Below, piece after piece: positions 1 through 10,678 of a DNA stretch of 64,000 nucleotides (positions within the stretch are counted from its first letter, which is position 1; every line of letters starts with the position of its first letter). Source of the stretch: Phlyctochytrium arcticum (taxonomy: Eukaryota > Chytridiomycota > Chytridiomycetes > Chytridiales > Chytridiaceae); contig JAHLKI010000039.1 of the NCBI GenBank assembly GCA_025602905.1, forward strand, positions 150,537 through 214,536, written 5' to 3'. The position numbers were made by a program, and so were the translations under genes. Below the pieces are notes generated by a model that was given only the letters and a program-made list of their open reading frames with translations, searched no databases and was not told where the DNA came from.

Positions 1-2975
1 GCGTGACCGTATAGAACATCATCAACTGTGCTATGTGTTTGTATCTCGGCAGCCTTGAAGAACTCAGTCGCGACAGAGGAAGTTGGTTGCGAAATTTGAA
101 GGAACCGTGGGAAAATCACGCTGGCTAGTTGGGCGGGTTTGACTAGCTCGACCGCATTTTCTCTTGCATGGAGTTGCGAGAGTAGGCCAGTCAATGCGGT
201 CACAGAAAGAGGGTTCTGTAGGTCAGACAACCAATTTAGCGCGCCGTTGACAACGTCCGGATTAGAGTCAGCTAAGCGGCGTTTCAGTACGGTTGAGGGA
301 TCTTGGGCAACAGAAAGCTCCCAATTGACGAAACTGCTCGTCAGCAGAGGGATTCCGAATGGAAAGTGCATGAGATCCTTCACTGCGCTGGAATGCTCGA
401 ACTTGCATTCAATGGGTATGCTTGGGTCTAATCTGTGCAGTGCGGATAGGATATCAAGATACGCAGCAAGCGTCACAGCGTTTTGGGCAACTTTGGAAAG
501 ATCAGAAGAGGACATACTGTTGCTCAGCCATGGTACTTTTACCGCCACTGATGATAAATACAGATGTTCTCAATCATTCGGGAATTGGTGAAAAACATCA
601 CGACCACTTACCCTTCGCTACATCTCCTACTGTGAATCGTTTGCTCAGATCTTTCAAAACCAAAAGATTTCCGTGAATATAGTTGGAGTCTCCTCCTACC
701 AGGTCGGTTGCTACCATCACAAATGTTTCAACGAGCAGATCGATACGGGCGAAGCGAACGAAACAACTGGCAGCCAGTTCACGAACATGCCACAACTTGG
801 ACCGCTGTGCAACCACCAGCAGTAGCTTCGCTAACTCAGCAGCACTACCCTCTGGTGCTGAAGCGCTCATATCGGTGGGCGCATCCAGCCGTGACAACAG
901 AGACAAGACCGGATACTGACCCCCGGGAGGTGGCAACGTGCCTTGACCCATTCTGCGCAACTCCTCCAAGACTTCAGCACAAAGGTGCAGCCGCGGAGAA
1001 AAGAATGTGTCTAGATTCCGGGATACTCCCACTTTTATTGAATGCTGTGCGTCACCAGCGAGAAAGCGTGAGATGACACTTGAGAATAGGACGCTGCTAG
1101 CGTTTCGGACGTGCTGTCTAGAACCATTAATGGTCAGCCAGCGAAAAGATTGCCCATTATAGTTTTAACCTACTCTTTGGATCGCAACCCATCAAAGCAA
1201 ACGACAAGCATTTCTTCCAAAGGTATCATATGCCCGGTTTTGGCGTCTTTAACCACCCAGAGGAGCATGTTTAACGCATTGACCTTGGCTCTTTCGGAGG
1301 TTGCTTTCTGCACCATGCCTACAAACTTGGCCAAGATTGGACGTAGAGCAGCGTCTCGAGCGGCAGGTTTCGGGAAAATGCCGTTCAAAACCGAGAGCAA
1401 TAAACGAGCTAAACCGGCGTGTCGCTCATCATGACGGATGATGCGTGTATCGTCATTGAGCATCGAAAGCAGGTCCTAAAACTTGCTGATAAGCACACCA
1501 GTGGCATCTGAAGACGAGAAGGCAACTCACATCCAACGCTTTTTGAGGAAATGCTTGCAGAACCTCATCACTCGATCCACTTAGGATCCCACAAAATCTC
1601 GTAAAGCCCGCCTGTGTCCAATTAGCAGCCCCCCAATGGCGAACTTCCAGCAATATTTTCATGAGTAGATTCCCGACGCCTAGAACCAGACTTCTACTTT
1701 CCGCCGCCTGTTGCACATCGCCCACATTAGCATACTTTGCCAGTACTGTCACCACGTCGACTAGAATTGCCCCTCCCGTTTTCAAGGTACGCCAGGCACA
1801 TGCAATTAGCGTACCACGCAGGTTACCATTGTCTCCTTCCCAATCCGCATCGTCGTGATCTACATCACCAATCTCCAAAAATTGGGTCTTCTCGAAAAAA
1901 TGTAACGCGCCATCGCAAGCACGGATCAAAAGCGTAACGAGAGAGGAAAGAAAGGGGAGGGCAGCAGCAAAAGTGGCTGCTGTCATAGATGGAAATGCAT
2001 CCCGACATATGTACGATAGCGACTCAATGACACCATGAATGGTGGGTGCAACGGCCTGAAAATCAATCTCATAGGCAGAAAGTGCCATGTCGAATGCGGA
2101 TAAAAGCTGACGAGCGGCTGGGACGAGGAGAATGAGACTCTTTGTAAAGTGGCCGGCAATATACGCAGGCACAGACACTCACCTTCTTGCTCGTGGAAGA
2201 CTTTTTCTGGAAATAAGCGTCGATCAACAAGCCCTACTAACCTCCACACCATGCCGCCTCTCAACCTCGTCAAGGTCTTGATATCTCGGATTAACGTATT
2301 GGCCGTAGATCTGAGCCGGGCATGTTCCGCCGCTAACGCATTTGTATCTGCATACGTTTTCAACCAGCCAAATGCCAAATCCCGGCATAACTCAAATGGG
2401 GAATGTATCACGCACTGTATGACAGATACAGTGGCAACATTTACCATCTCAGATTTGCTCGCAGCGGGATACACTGAGAAGAGGGTATGCAAGAGCGACA
2501 GCCTAAAAAAAATGGCGGAATGAGCCCCCAATGGATCCAGATTGTCGATCGCCCCCCGGGTCATGCGATCCATAAGCGTAAATGCCAGTCGTCGAGCATC
2601 CTTCCGTTTACTCAGTCGTACATGTTTGTAAAATTTGCGAGTCAGCGTCAAAACCCCTTCTCGAAATCCATTCGAGGGATTGACTTGTGCCGATGTCTCC
2701 AGAAAGTAGCAGAAGTGATCGACGAGGAGATCGATAGGTTCGTCAAGCTGGAGGGAAGAAAGGAATATGTGGTTGGCAATTGAGATCCGAGCAACTTCTG
2801 AGCGGTGGCATAAAGCGTTTCTTGTAAAATCCGTATTTTCACGGTCACAAAAGTCCTTTGTGGTCCGCTCGCCCAGGAATGCTTCGGCGTCAAAGTGCTG
2901 GCCTCGCATTGCCGTTTGCCGTAAAAGGGCTCCAGGTGAAATTGTGTGTGGGGAGCAAAAGATTTTGACAGTCAT
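1..2975 (-). CDS. TRM732: Trm732/THADA-family tRNA methylation factor (partial, runs off left edge)
   Basis: Large helical-repeat protein of the Trm732/THADA family, the partner that lets the Trm7/FTSJ1 enzyme 2'-O-methylate position 32 of tRNAs in the cytosol (family knowledge). I join five exons, complement of 2975-2183, 2106-1531, 1475-1174, 1117-612 and 547-1, with introns of 55-76 nt; all phases agree. The DUF2428 signature is visible as a WRTLK segment, then LLEVRHWGA, TQAGF and, across the 1173/1118 junction, VRNASSVLFSSVISRF. The frame is open to base 1, so the C-terminus lies outside. DUF2428 comes sooner after the ATG at 2975 than in yeast or human relatives, so the N-terminus is either short or begins in an unseen exon; the G-alpha gene lies close upstream. 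Function assignment is strong, start position weak. Confidence 0.85.
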
Positions 2976-3163
2976 ATCAGGTTTGACACGGAGCGAGCGG
3001 AGCTGCGCCGTTATGGAAGGTTTTTCTTTCTATCTACGACAATTAATTCATTATAAGAACATCTTTAAGAACAAAACTGAAAGATAACTAAAAAAAAAGA
3101 GCAAGGTATCAAAAAAGACTGCTGTTGCAGGGAAAGGAGTTGTTTTGAAGACCTATGTGGGAT

Positions 3164-4560
3164 CTACAGATATCCAGACGCTTGCAGGGTCATTCGCGTA
3201 ACAATTTCGCTGATGGGGATTTAGGCCAACTCGACGTTTTACAAATGCAAATGTCTTACCGAACAGCAGATATGATAACTTTCATATGCTTGGTATCAGT
3301 GCTTGTTGTAAAGTGGGTGTAAATCTTCTTGTCGGTAGCCTTATGTTGGGCGTGGAATTTTAGTTTGAAGTATTTCCCTGCTGTTTTGAGATCGTTTGGG
3401 CCTTGAAATTCCATGAGAATTAGATTTATTATCATAGAGATGTGAGCTTATCGACCAACCTTCAAAATCGGGGAAAAACTGCTTGACCGGGCTTGTTTGA
3501 AGCTTCTTTTCAAAAAGGTCCAATTTGTTCAAAAAAAGCAATATATTGACTTTTCTCAGCAATGGATGATTGGAAATCGACTCGAAAAGAACTAGTGCAT
3601 CCAGCATGCGATTCACAGTAGGATCTTCTGCAAGCATTTGATCGTAGGAGGCAAGTGATGAAATGAAAAGAATGGCGTGGATCTGGTCTTCAAAGTACGG
3701 TGCCCAGAACAGACGGTCGGAGCGTTGCCCACCGACGTCAAACACTCGAAATACACTCTTGCCCATATCGAATCTCGTCTCGCTGATTTCAGATGTCCGA
3801 TGACGCGTAAATAATATATCTGTGTATAGTGGCCAATTTCGTGATTAGAGAAAGCATACATGACACGGTCGAGATATGTAGAAATACCTTCGTCTGAAGG
3901 TATGAATGCTGGATCAGATATGCGGTCAATCGCATTAAAAAAGCTGAACAAACGCGTTAGCTTGCGAACCGAGCTCAACTTTGACCGGAGAACTCACTAA
4001 TCCGCGGTGTCCTGAATAAAAAACTCGTTGCCGCGGGTATACATCTCCCGAATTCCCTCATCCTGCCAAAGTTCTTTGACTGCATTTGCAACTTTTGGGG
4101 GAAGCGTGCCAGCATCACGAAGCGAATCAGCGGACGACCTTATCAACTTCCGATTTGCCTATGATAGACATGAATGGCATAAGCATTTGTATATAGCCAA
4201 AATTTGTACATTCAGGACCTCACTCTGCGGCAGTTGACAAGGCACGCCAAACTTATCCTGGGCGGCGATCAACGCCACCATGGACTCCAGTACGTTCTCG
4301 TAAATCCGCCTACGAAATTCCTTCCGTTCCTCGTCCGGAAACCCATTGCCGTGCAAAATTTTCATTTGTTTCAGAACAGTGGTTTTCCCTGAATCGGCAG
4401 AGCCCAAGAGTAACAACTTCGGGCCTTTGACCGCGTGTATCTCTATCCGCTCCCGTTTGAGTTGTTCGTCAATGTCATTTGATATTTTTCGTGCCTGGCG
4501 CCTAGGGTCGTAAAAATATGTCAGAAATGTTCAGATGATCGATTTCCACCCGCCCCCCAT
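3164..4560 (-). CDS. heterotrimeric G protein alpha subunit (divergent)
   Basis: G-alpha GTPase acting at the plasma membrane downstream of GPCRs. The best start is 4560, giving MGGGRQ, an N-myristoylation-type end, with a 48-nt intron (4549-4502). Motifs in order: ARKISNDIDEQLKRER N-terminal helix; G1 GSADSGKTT, where the family norm is GAGESGKST; the helical domain ending in FIPSDE; switch I DILFTRHRTSEISET, keeping the catalytic Arg; G3 DVGGQRSDR with the catalytic Gln; G4 NKLD; G5 TTSTDT (usually TCATDT). The last exon ends in SGYL with the stop at 3164-3166. About five further introns are needed and phases fit for those checked, for example GAC GAA G / AT ATA at the start of switch I. 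No Cys is seen near the N-terminus for palmitoylation. It is not a clear ortholog of Gpa1 or Gpa2; an expanded lineage-specific G-alpha is likely. Confidence 0.85.
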
Positions 4561-5572
4561 CTCATATAACGCGCAGCCAACCAGTTGCTTTGCACTACTG
4601 CTTATCAAACCCAGGTCCCCTCGATAATAGCTCCACTCCTGCTCCATATCAACAGTCTTTCTGAGGTACAAGGCTATATTTTCCGATAGACAATGTACGT
4701 CGATGCTTCCCTTGTGGAAATCCTTTGGATCGAAGCCGGCGTTTGTGGGTCAGTATATACACACCTTTGGGCAGCAGTCTCCGATTCCATTCTTATTAAA
4801 AGGTCTTGGAGACAGATGCGGGCACTTCACCGGTTCGCTCTCCCTGTCGTCTTTCGGAAGGAGTTGACACCCCTACTTCCCCAACCGACTAGTTGTGTTC
4901 AGTCCTTCTGACTTCTTCTTGGAGGCCGGCGTTGTCTCAGAGTTTGCGAAATTGTCGTCACGACAAGACTGGATAATCAGCGCTCCGCTTTCTGCTTCAA
5001 CTGCTTGAGGATAAGACTTTCCTATTGCACGATTAACGATTGGTGACTTTGCTAGTTGAAATCTCGGTAGCTGAGCAGCTCAAGGCTGTAAAGTCCAGGC
5101 GACGATCCGAGGACGTGGCCGTGTTAGGGCTGGACCAGGATCTCGGCGACGGTTCCGGCGGTAGGCGGTGTGGTCAATTTTCCTAAAGAACCTTTCAGAC
5201 ATGAAGACATGAAAAAAGGACGGATATTGGCATTCCCATTGTGACAGGAAAGCACGACTTAGAAGAGATGCGCATTTCTCTCTTTCTCCTTGATGCTCGA
5301 GGAAAACTTATGGAAATCACATATAGTCATCCCTGACCATATGTCCGGTTTTGTGCTAGTACAGTACCAAGTAAAAGCGACCATATATCCCATGGTAAAG
5401 CCGGACGGCCTTGTCCCTTTGGTAGACCAATGTCCTACAGATTTGCAAATTCTGTTTCTCGAAGAAGTACGGAAAATTGGTATAAATAGCATGGGTACAT
5501 ATACATGTGAATGGCGTGCTTGCTCTCAAGATTGTGGACATGGAGTGTGATGGCACAAGACTCATGGGGGTA
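4561..5572. other. intergenic stretch without recognisable gene
   Basis: About 1 kb between the G-alpha start and the BAG stop. Short open frames occur on both strands but none shows family motifs, a codon pattern or splice structure I can defend. It should contain the G-alpha promoter and the BAG 3' end. Confidence 0.5.
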
Positions 5573-6774
5573 TCACAAACTTGCGTTCGCTTTTTCTTTG
5601 AGGGAATCAATCTCGTCTAGCTTGCTTTGAACAAACCTAACGGCCTCCTTTCGCGTGGTACGAGCTCCTTCTAGTTCCGGGGGGCAAATGACACTATCGA
5701 TCTTGAGAAGGCACTGCAGCAGAAGCTCGGAACACTTTGCATACAGATCGCGTAATGGTTTCGGTTGACCTGAGTTCTCCGATGATGATTCCGGCTTGGC
5801 AGCAATGAAAGCTTTGACCTGATTTACGTAGTCATCAACGACGGGCAGTACCGTGTTGCGCGCGTACTCGAGATGTGTGTTGAGTTTCTCGACGAGTTGC
5901 TCCTCTTCTGAAAGCTGCGGTTGTGGTGTGGGCGAGTTGCTGTGATGTGGGCTACTGGGAGACGGCGAGCTGGGGGAATAACGCGATTGCTGGTGATTTG
6001 AGGCAGGGGCCGGGCGATGCAGGTTTTCATGATTTCGCTGGGGCACATGATCTCGATGGTCGCGCTGATGCTGTGGTTGATGCGAGTGGGCAGGGCGCTG
6101 AGGAATTGGCTATTAAGGATGGATTAGGACCCAATGTGAATATATACTTGTCCTAGTCACATACCGAGTTGTCACCAATCATCATGATCTTTGACCCCGT
6201 TCGCACCCCATAGTCCGCTAAGCTCGCTCGAGGGTCTTTCATGATGGCTAAATTTGCCACAAAAAATCGAAATTAGTATGCGCCGGGAGAGTCTGACAGA
6301 ATAACAGTATCCGGCTTGGTTTCCATACCAAACGGGCCCGTCCAGTCTCCGTCGTCCATAGCGTCATCATCCATTAATCCCCCGTGCGCAAAACTCCCAA
6401 CAGTGGACATTATGCCATCCCACCACGATCCTGGCTTTCCTTTCTGACCCATGTCTTTAGTACCAGCATCATCTAGACCGGTACAGTCATGAGTTTCCAA
6501 AGGCCATCAAATATCCCATCCAACAGTCCAAAGTAGAAAGAAACTGTAACAGGGGAAATCACCAAATATTACGATATCTACCTCCCCCATGCAAAAGCTT
6601 GATGTTTTCGACAGGCACTCTTGATCCTTTTGCGCATTTCTCCAAGAGAGTACCAAGAGTAACTTGGCGAGCCCAGCCGTCTCGGGAGCGATCACCCGCA
6701 CGGGCTGCTCGATCGGCCTCCTCGTGGAAACCCACTTCAAAGCGGCGACCGTTCCAGGTTACTATTACTGACAT
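5573..6774 (-). CDS. UBL-BAG domain Hsp70 co-chaperone
   Basis: BAG-family nucleotide-exchange factor for Hsp70. Exons complement of 6774-6582, 6472-6329, 6247-6165 and 6109-5573 give 318 residues in phase. An N-terminal ubiquitin-like domain starts MSVIVTWNGRRFEV, reaches ENIKLLHGG and ends MKDPRASLADYGV then GSKIMMIG. A Pro/His/Gln/Ser-rich linker follows. The C-terminal BAG domain (about the last 115 residues) has LNTHLEYARNTVLPVVDDY, then LYAKCSELLLQCLLKID and a closing charged helix. The second exon (6472-6329) inserts about 48 residues (SWWDGIM, DDGDWTGPF) into a UBL loop; the following intron has a perfect TACTAAT branch site. Skipping this exon keeps the frame, so it may be a cassette exon. 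No membrane segment is visible, so a soluble BAG1-like role is more likely than a Snl1-like one. Confidence 0.85.
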
Positions 6775-6971
6775 ATTTCGTTGCTTTCTTGCTTGACGAA
6801 GGAATAATTTGTTGAATTCCGAAACTCGGAAGCTGGTTCAGCTTGAAGGTCTGACGCCAGCTGCGCCACTGTCAAAATTCCACCCGAAAGTACGAAGGGT
6901 TTGCTATCTTTTACTCGATAGAACCGATTGCTATAATATCTAGACTGGGCCCTAATAAGTACATCTAGCAA

Positions 6972-8581
6972 CTACTTTTGGAACTTTCCCTGCAGTGTCT
7001 CCAGAGGAATAGAGTCATGCAGATAGGATTTCTTCCCCTCCCCGTATGCTCCCGCGGTGTGTCCCTTACCATACAGCCTATACTTGTAAATAACTAGACC
7101 CTCCAATCCGACTGGTCCCCGCGCATGAGTCTTGTTTGTGCTCACCTAAATTATATGGCATCATGGTTACATTCTGAGATGAGGTATATCACAAAATCCC
7201 AAACCTACCCCAATTTCTGCCCCAAAGCCGTATCGGAAACCGTCCGCGAAGCGCGTTGAAGCATTCCAATAGACTCCAGCCGCGTCTACTTTGCTCATAA
7301 ACTTCTCTGCGACTTCCTCAGATTCTGTGACAATGCAATCTGTGTGGTGGGAGCCGTGAGCATTGATATGCGCAATTGCCTCTTCTAGGCTTTTGACAGT
7401 CTTAACGGCGATGGTCAGGTCCAAAAATTCTGTATCGTAATCTTGTGATGAGGCGGTCTTTAACTTTGAGCCGGTGGGGACGCTGTCGGCAAGTATAGCA
7501 TGTGATGCTTTGTCAAGATGTAATTCCACTCCTTTCTCGATCAGCCCTTTGGCTACGGCGGGAAATATTGAGGACATGACTTTCTCATGCACCAGAAGGG
7601 TCTCTGCCGAGTTACATGCAGCTGGATAGTTGACTTTAGAGTCCACTACCACGTCGACCGCCTTGGCAAGGTCGGCATGCTCGTCTACGAATACAGAACA
7701 CAATCCATCTGCGTGTCCCAGAACGGGTATCCTTGAAAGATGTTGTTGAGCTTACACGCACTAGCAGACATCGAGGCAAAACGTACCTTGTGGATTCTTG
7801 GACATATTGAACCAATTGTTTTGAACCGCGGGGAATGACTAGATCGATGTAGACGTCCAACTTCAAGAGAGATGCAATCTCATCTCTTGTGGAAACTAGT
7901 TGTACAGATGTGTCGGGGATTGGGATTTCATCGGAAAGCGATGCCAGCGCATCTTGGATGGTTTGAAAAAGGATCTGGTTGGATTGCGCAGCCTCTTTGC
8001 CGCCCTTCAGAATAACAGCGTTGCCAGATTTGAGAGCAAGACATGAGATTTGTACGACAACTTCAGGCCGGGCTTCGAAAATGATGAGGAGCACTCCCAC
8101 GGGACAACTGACCCGGTAGAGATCCAATCCGGTATCCAGTTGCGTGGCGAGCGAAACTTGACCTTCATATCGGAATCAGAAACACAGAACTAATGAGAGT
8201 AGCGTATGAATAGATGTAATACCTGTTGGGTCAGGGAGTTGTTCGACATCCAGCACACCTTGCAGTAGAGAGGTAAACTTGTCGCCAGACAAATCTAACC
8301 GCTTGTAGAGCGCGGCCGACAGACGACCAGCTTCTACCTCTTTTTTTGCCACCTAATCTCGCCCCCTTGACTGTTAGCAGCTTTACAGGGCGCATCGCCG
8401 TCCTGTGAAAGCTTACCTCCAAGTCCAGCTTATTTGCCTTTAGAATTTGGTCCTTTCGCTCCGCCAACAGGCGGTGAATAGCCTTCAATGCCGTGCTCTT
8501 CTGCTCCACGGACGCTGTTTGCAGCTGAAGAGCAGCCAGCCGGGCCTGTTGCGCCAGCGTTGTTGTTTCGTCCAGTCCCAT
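6972..8581 (-). CDS. PRO2: gamma-glutamyl phosphate reductase (proline biosynthesis)
   Basis: NADPH-dependent reduction of gamma-glutamyl phosphate to glutamate-5-semialdehyde, second step of proline synthesis (ProA family). Five exons, complement of 8581-8417, 8352-8223, 8162-7787, 7731-7209 and 7145-6972, give 455 residues, the usual family length, with all phases fitting. Visible landmarks: VEAGRLS...LYKRLDLSG; the nucleotide-fold stretch FEARPEVVVQISCLALKSGN; PRGSKQLV; the nucleophilic Cys in NYPAACNSAETLL; HINAHGSHHTDCIV; and the C-terminal THARGPVGLEGL. The start MGLDETTT is the first in-frame ATG. It is divergent from the MATH-BTB gene with 326 bp between starts. The call is secure. 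Confidence 0.96.
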
Positions 8582-8907
8582 TTTGTTTGCTTTCTTATTA
8601 ACGGTGATCTTCAGTTGAGACGGTGTACACTCTCCACGTCCAACCACAAGATAACGCCACGCCACGCCAGCCGTGCGCGGCAGTTGATTTCCGCTTTGGC
8701 AGCCTTCAGCTTTCCTACTGCATTTTCATTAACCGCCAACGACGCCTTTTCGCAGCTGTTCAGAAAAAATACCACTTGAGGGGAGAGTCTAAAACCTACT
8801 GCACTTACGGATTTTGCGGGAGTGGGAGGCCGACCGTTTGGAGACATAGTGATAGGAGTACTGTAATTGGAAACTTGCACGGCTGGGTAGCTTGAGTTGG
8901 GGACAAC

Positions 8908-10341
8908 ATGCTTCAGGAGGTGCACGCAACGTTGACTTGGGCGATATCAAACTTCCGACGCCAGGCCAACAAAATCACATCCCCCGTCTTTGGACCTACA
9001 AACTGTACATGGGAGCTTTCTCTCTACCCGGAGGGTCATGGCCAAACGCGGGACACCCATATGGGCTTGTTTTTGGACGTGGTACGCACGGACGCAGAGA
9101 AAGCTCAGGGTGATGAATGGGCCCGACCGGTGATCTCTTTTCGACTTTCAGTCATGCGCCGCGAGGGCCGGGGTGCGGTGGTCGTAAAGGAGAGGGAGCC
9201 TGCGGGACAGGAAGGGTAGGCTTCTTTGGTGTTGATTTGTTGTCATCACACATTGTGTCTTATTAGCATTCTTTACATTTGTAGATTTGGAAAAGGATTT
9301 ACACATCCAAGAAGTTGGGGCTGGGCCGCGCTACTTCCTTTGAACCGCTTGGCTGAAGCAACGGCGGCTGATGGAACCTTGGTGATCCAAGCAGTGGTTG
9401 TGTGGCAACAACGCGCAGAACTTTCAGGTCTCCTGGACGCACAAAGCACCTCAATACCCAGTTCAGGAGGTTTGCTGTTCAACTGGCGACTAGCCGATGT
9501 CAAGTTTGTGGTAGTGCCGCCATCTGATGAGGACGAGTATGTCATCGAAAAGGAGGTCAAGCCTGTTGATTCGTCATTGATCGATGGCCTCAAATTGTTG
9601 AAGACGACGGAGGGTGAAAATGCTAACGGATTTGAGCAACCTGGAGAGCCCGCACAAGACCAGGATCAGGAGGAGGAATATGTGGATGGACAAAGCGCCG
9701 AAGGATCAAAAGACCTCATTTTACCAATCAACGTCGCACGCGCGATTCCATCAAATAGAATGCGTGACATTAGTGTACAAAGTGCCTCATCAACTACATC
9801 TTCCTCGAGCGAATCTCTAGCCACTTCCTCCAATGCACAATCCCTCCCCAGCTCCGTCATTCCCGCTCACCGTGCTATTCTTGCATCGCGCTCCGACTAC
9901 TTTGCCGCAATGTTTTCCTCTGGACTACGAGAAGCGGGTGGTACCGACTTTTCACAACCTTCAATTGTTGAAATTAGGGATTTCTCATCTTTTGCTGTTC
10001 GTGCGATGCTCGAATTCTTGTACACAGGACGTCTAGCGTCACCACCAAAGGACCTTGCTTCACGCTCAGAGCTCATTCGACTGGCCGACCGATATCAATT
10101 ACCCGGACTCCACAATCATGTAGGGGTCATGATTTTGGAGGAAGATTTGACTTTGGATGTCGCATTGGAGATTCTTGAGCTTGCAGATGTATACTCTAGT
10201 TGCAGCGGGCAACTGAAGCTAGCTTGCTTGGGATACGTGCGGGAAAACATTGGAAAGCTCAAAATGAAGGACACTTTCCAGGCATGGGTGCGCTCTACCA
10301 ATCGCCGCGATCTTCTGGTTGAGCTTTTTGGCCTCATGTGA
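8908..10341 (+). CDS. MATH-BTB domain protein (cullin-3 adaptor type)
   Basis: Exons 8908-9215 and 9285-10341 give 454 residues in phase. Residues ~5-150 form a MATH/TRAF domain: TLTWAISNFRRQ, ITSPVFG, WELSLYPEG, GLFLDVV, ISFRLSV, then GFTHPRSWGWAALLPL. From about residue 172 a BTB/POZ domain starts (ADVKFVVVP), is broken by roughly 105 acidic and Ser-rich residues, then resumes at IPAHRAILASRSDYFAAMFSSG and runs through a BACK-like region. Proteins of this architecture (SPOP, BPM) bind substrates through MATH and Cul3 through BTB to direct ubiquitylation; that role is inferred from architecture. The insert in the BTB is unusual. An extra upstream exon cannot be excluded since the MATH domain begins almost at the start. 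Confidence 0.82.
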
Positions 10342-10678
10342 TGGACGACATGCTACTCTCAAAATTGCCCTTCACCGTTCCATATTCCCCCCATCAACGG
10401 TCCTGCTGTGTGCATTTTAGGCAGCGGGATTGTATATATTTTAAGTTGTAACATACACTTTTTGCGAGATTTTAATTCATTTAGCCCCCCTTTTCAAATC
10501 TGAATCAGTTCCATTGATGAAGTCCGTCAGTTCGAAGGTTGATTTTGACATCCGCGTTGGATTTGCTGGAGCTGCTGCGCGTCCGAGCCCACCGGACCAA
10601 CGCGCCGCAACACCAGCATGAAAGTCAGCATCACAACAAAATTTCGTCCAACGTTCTATCCTGCGAATTGAAGCCGCC

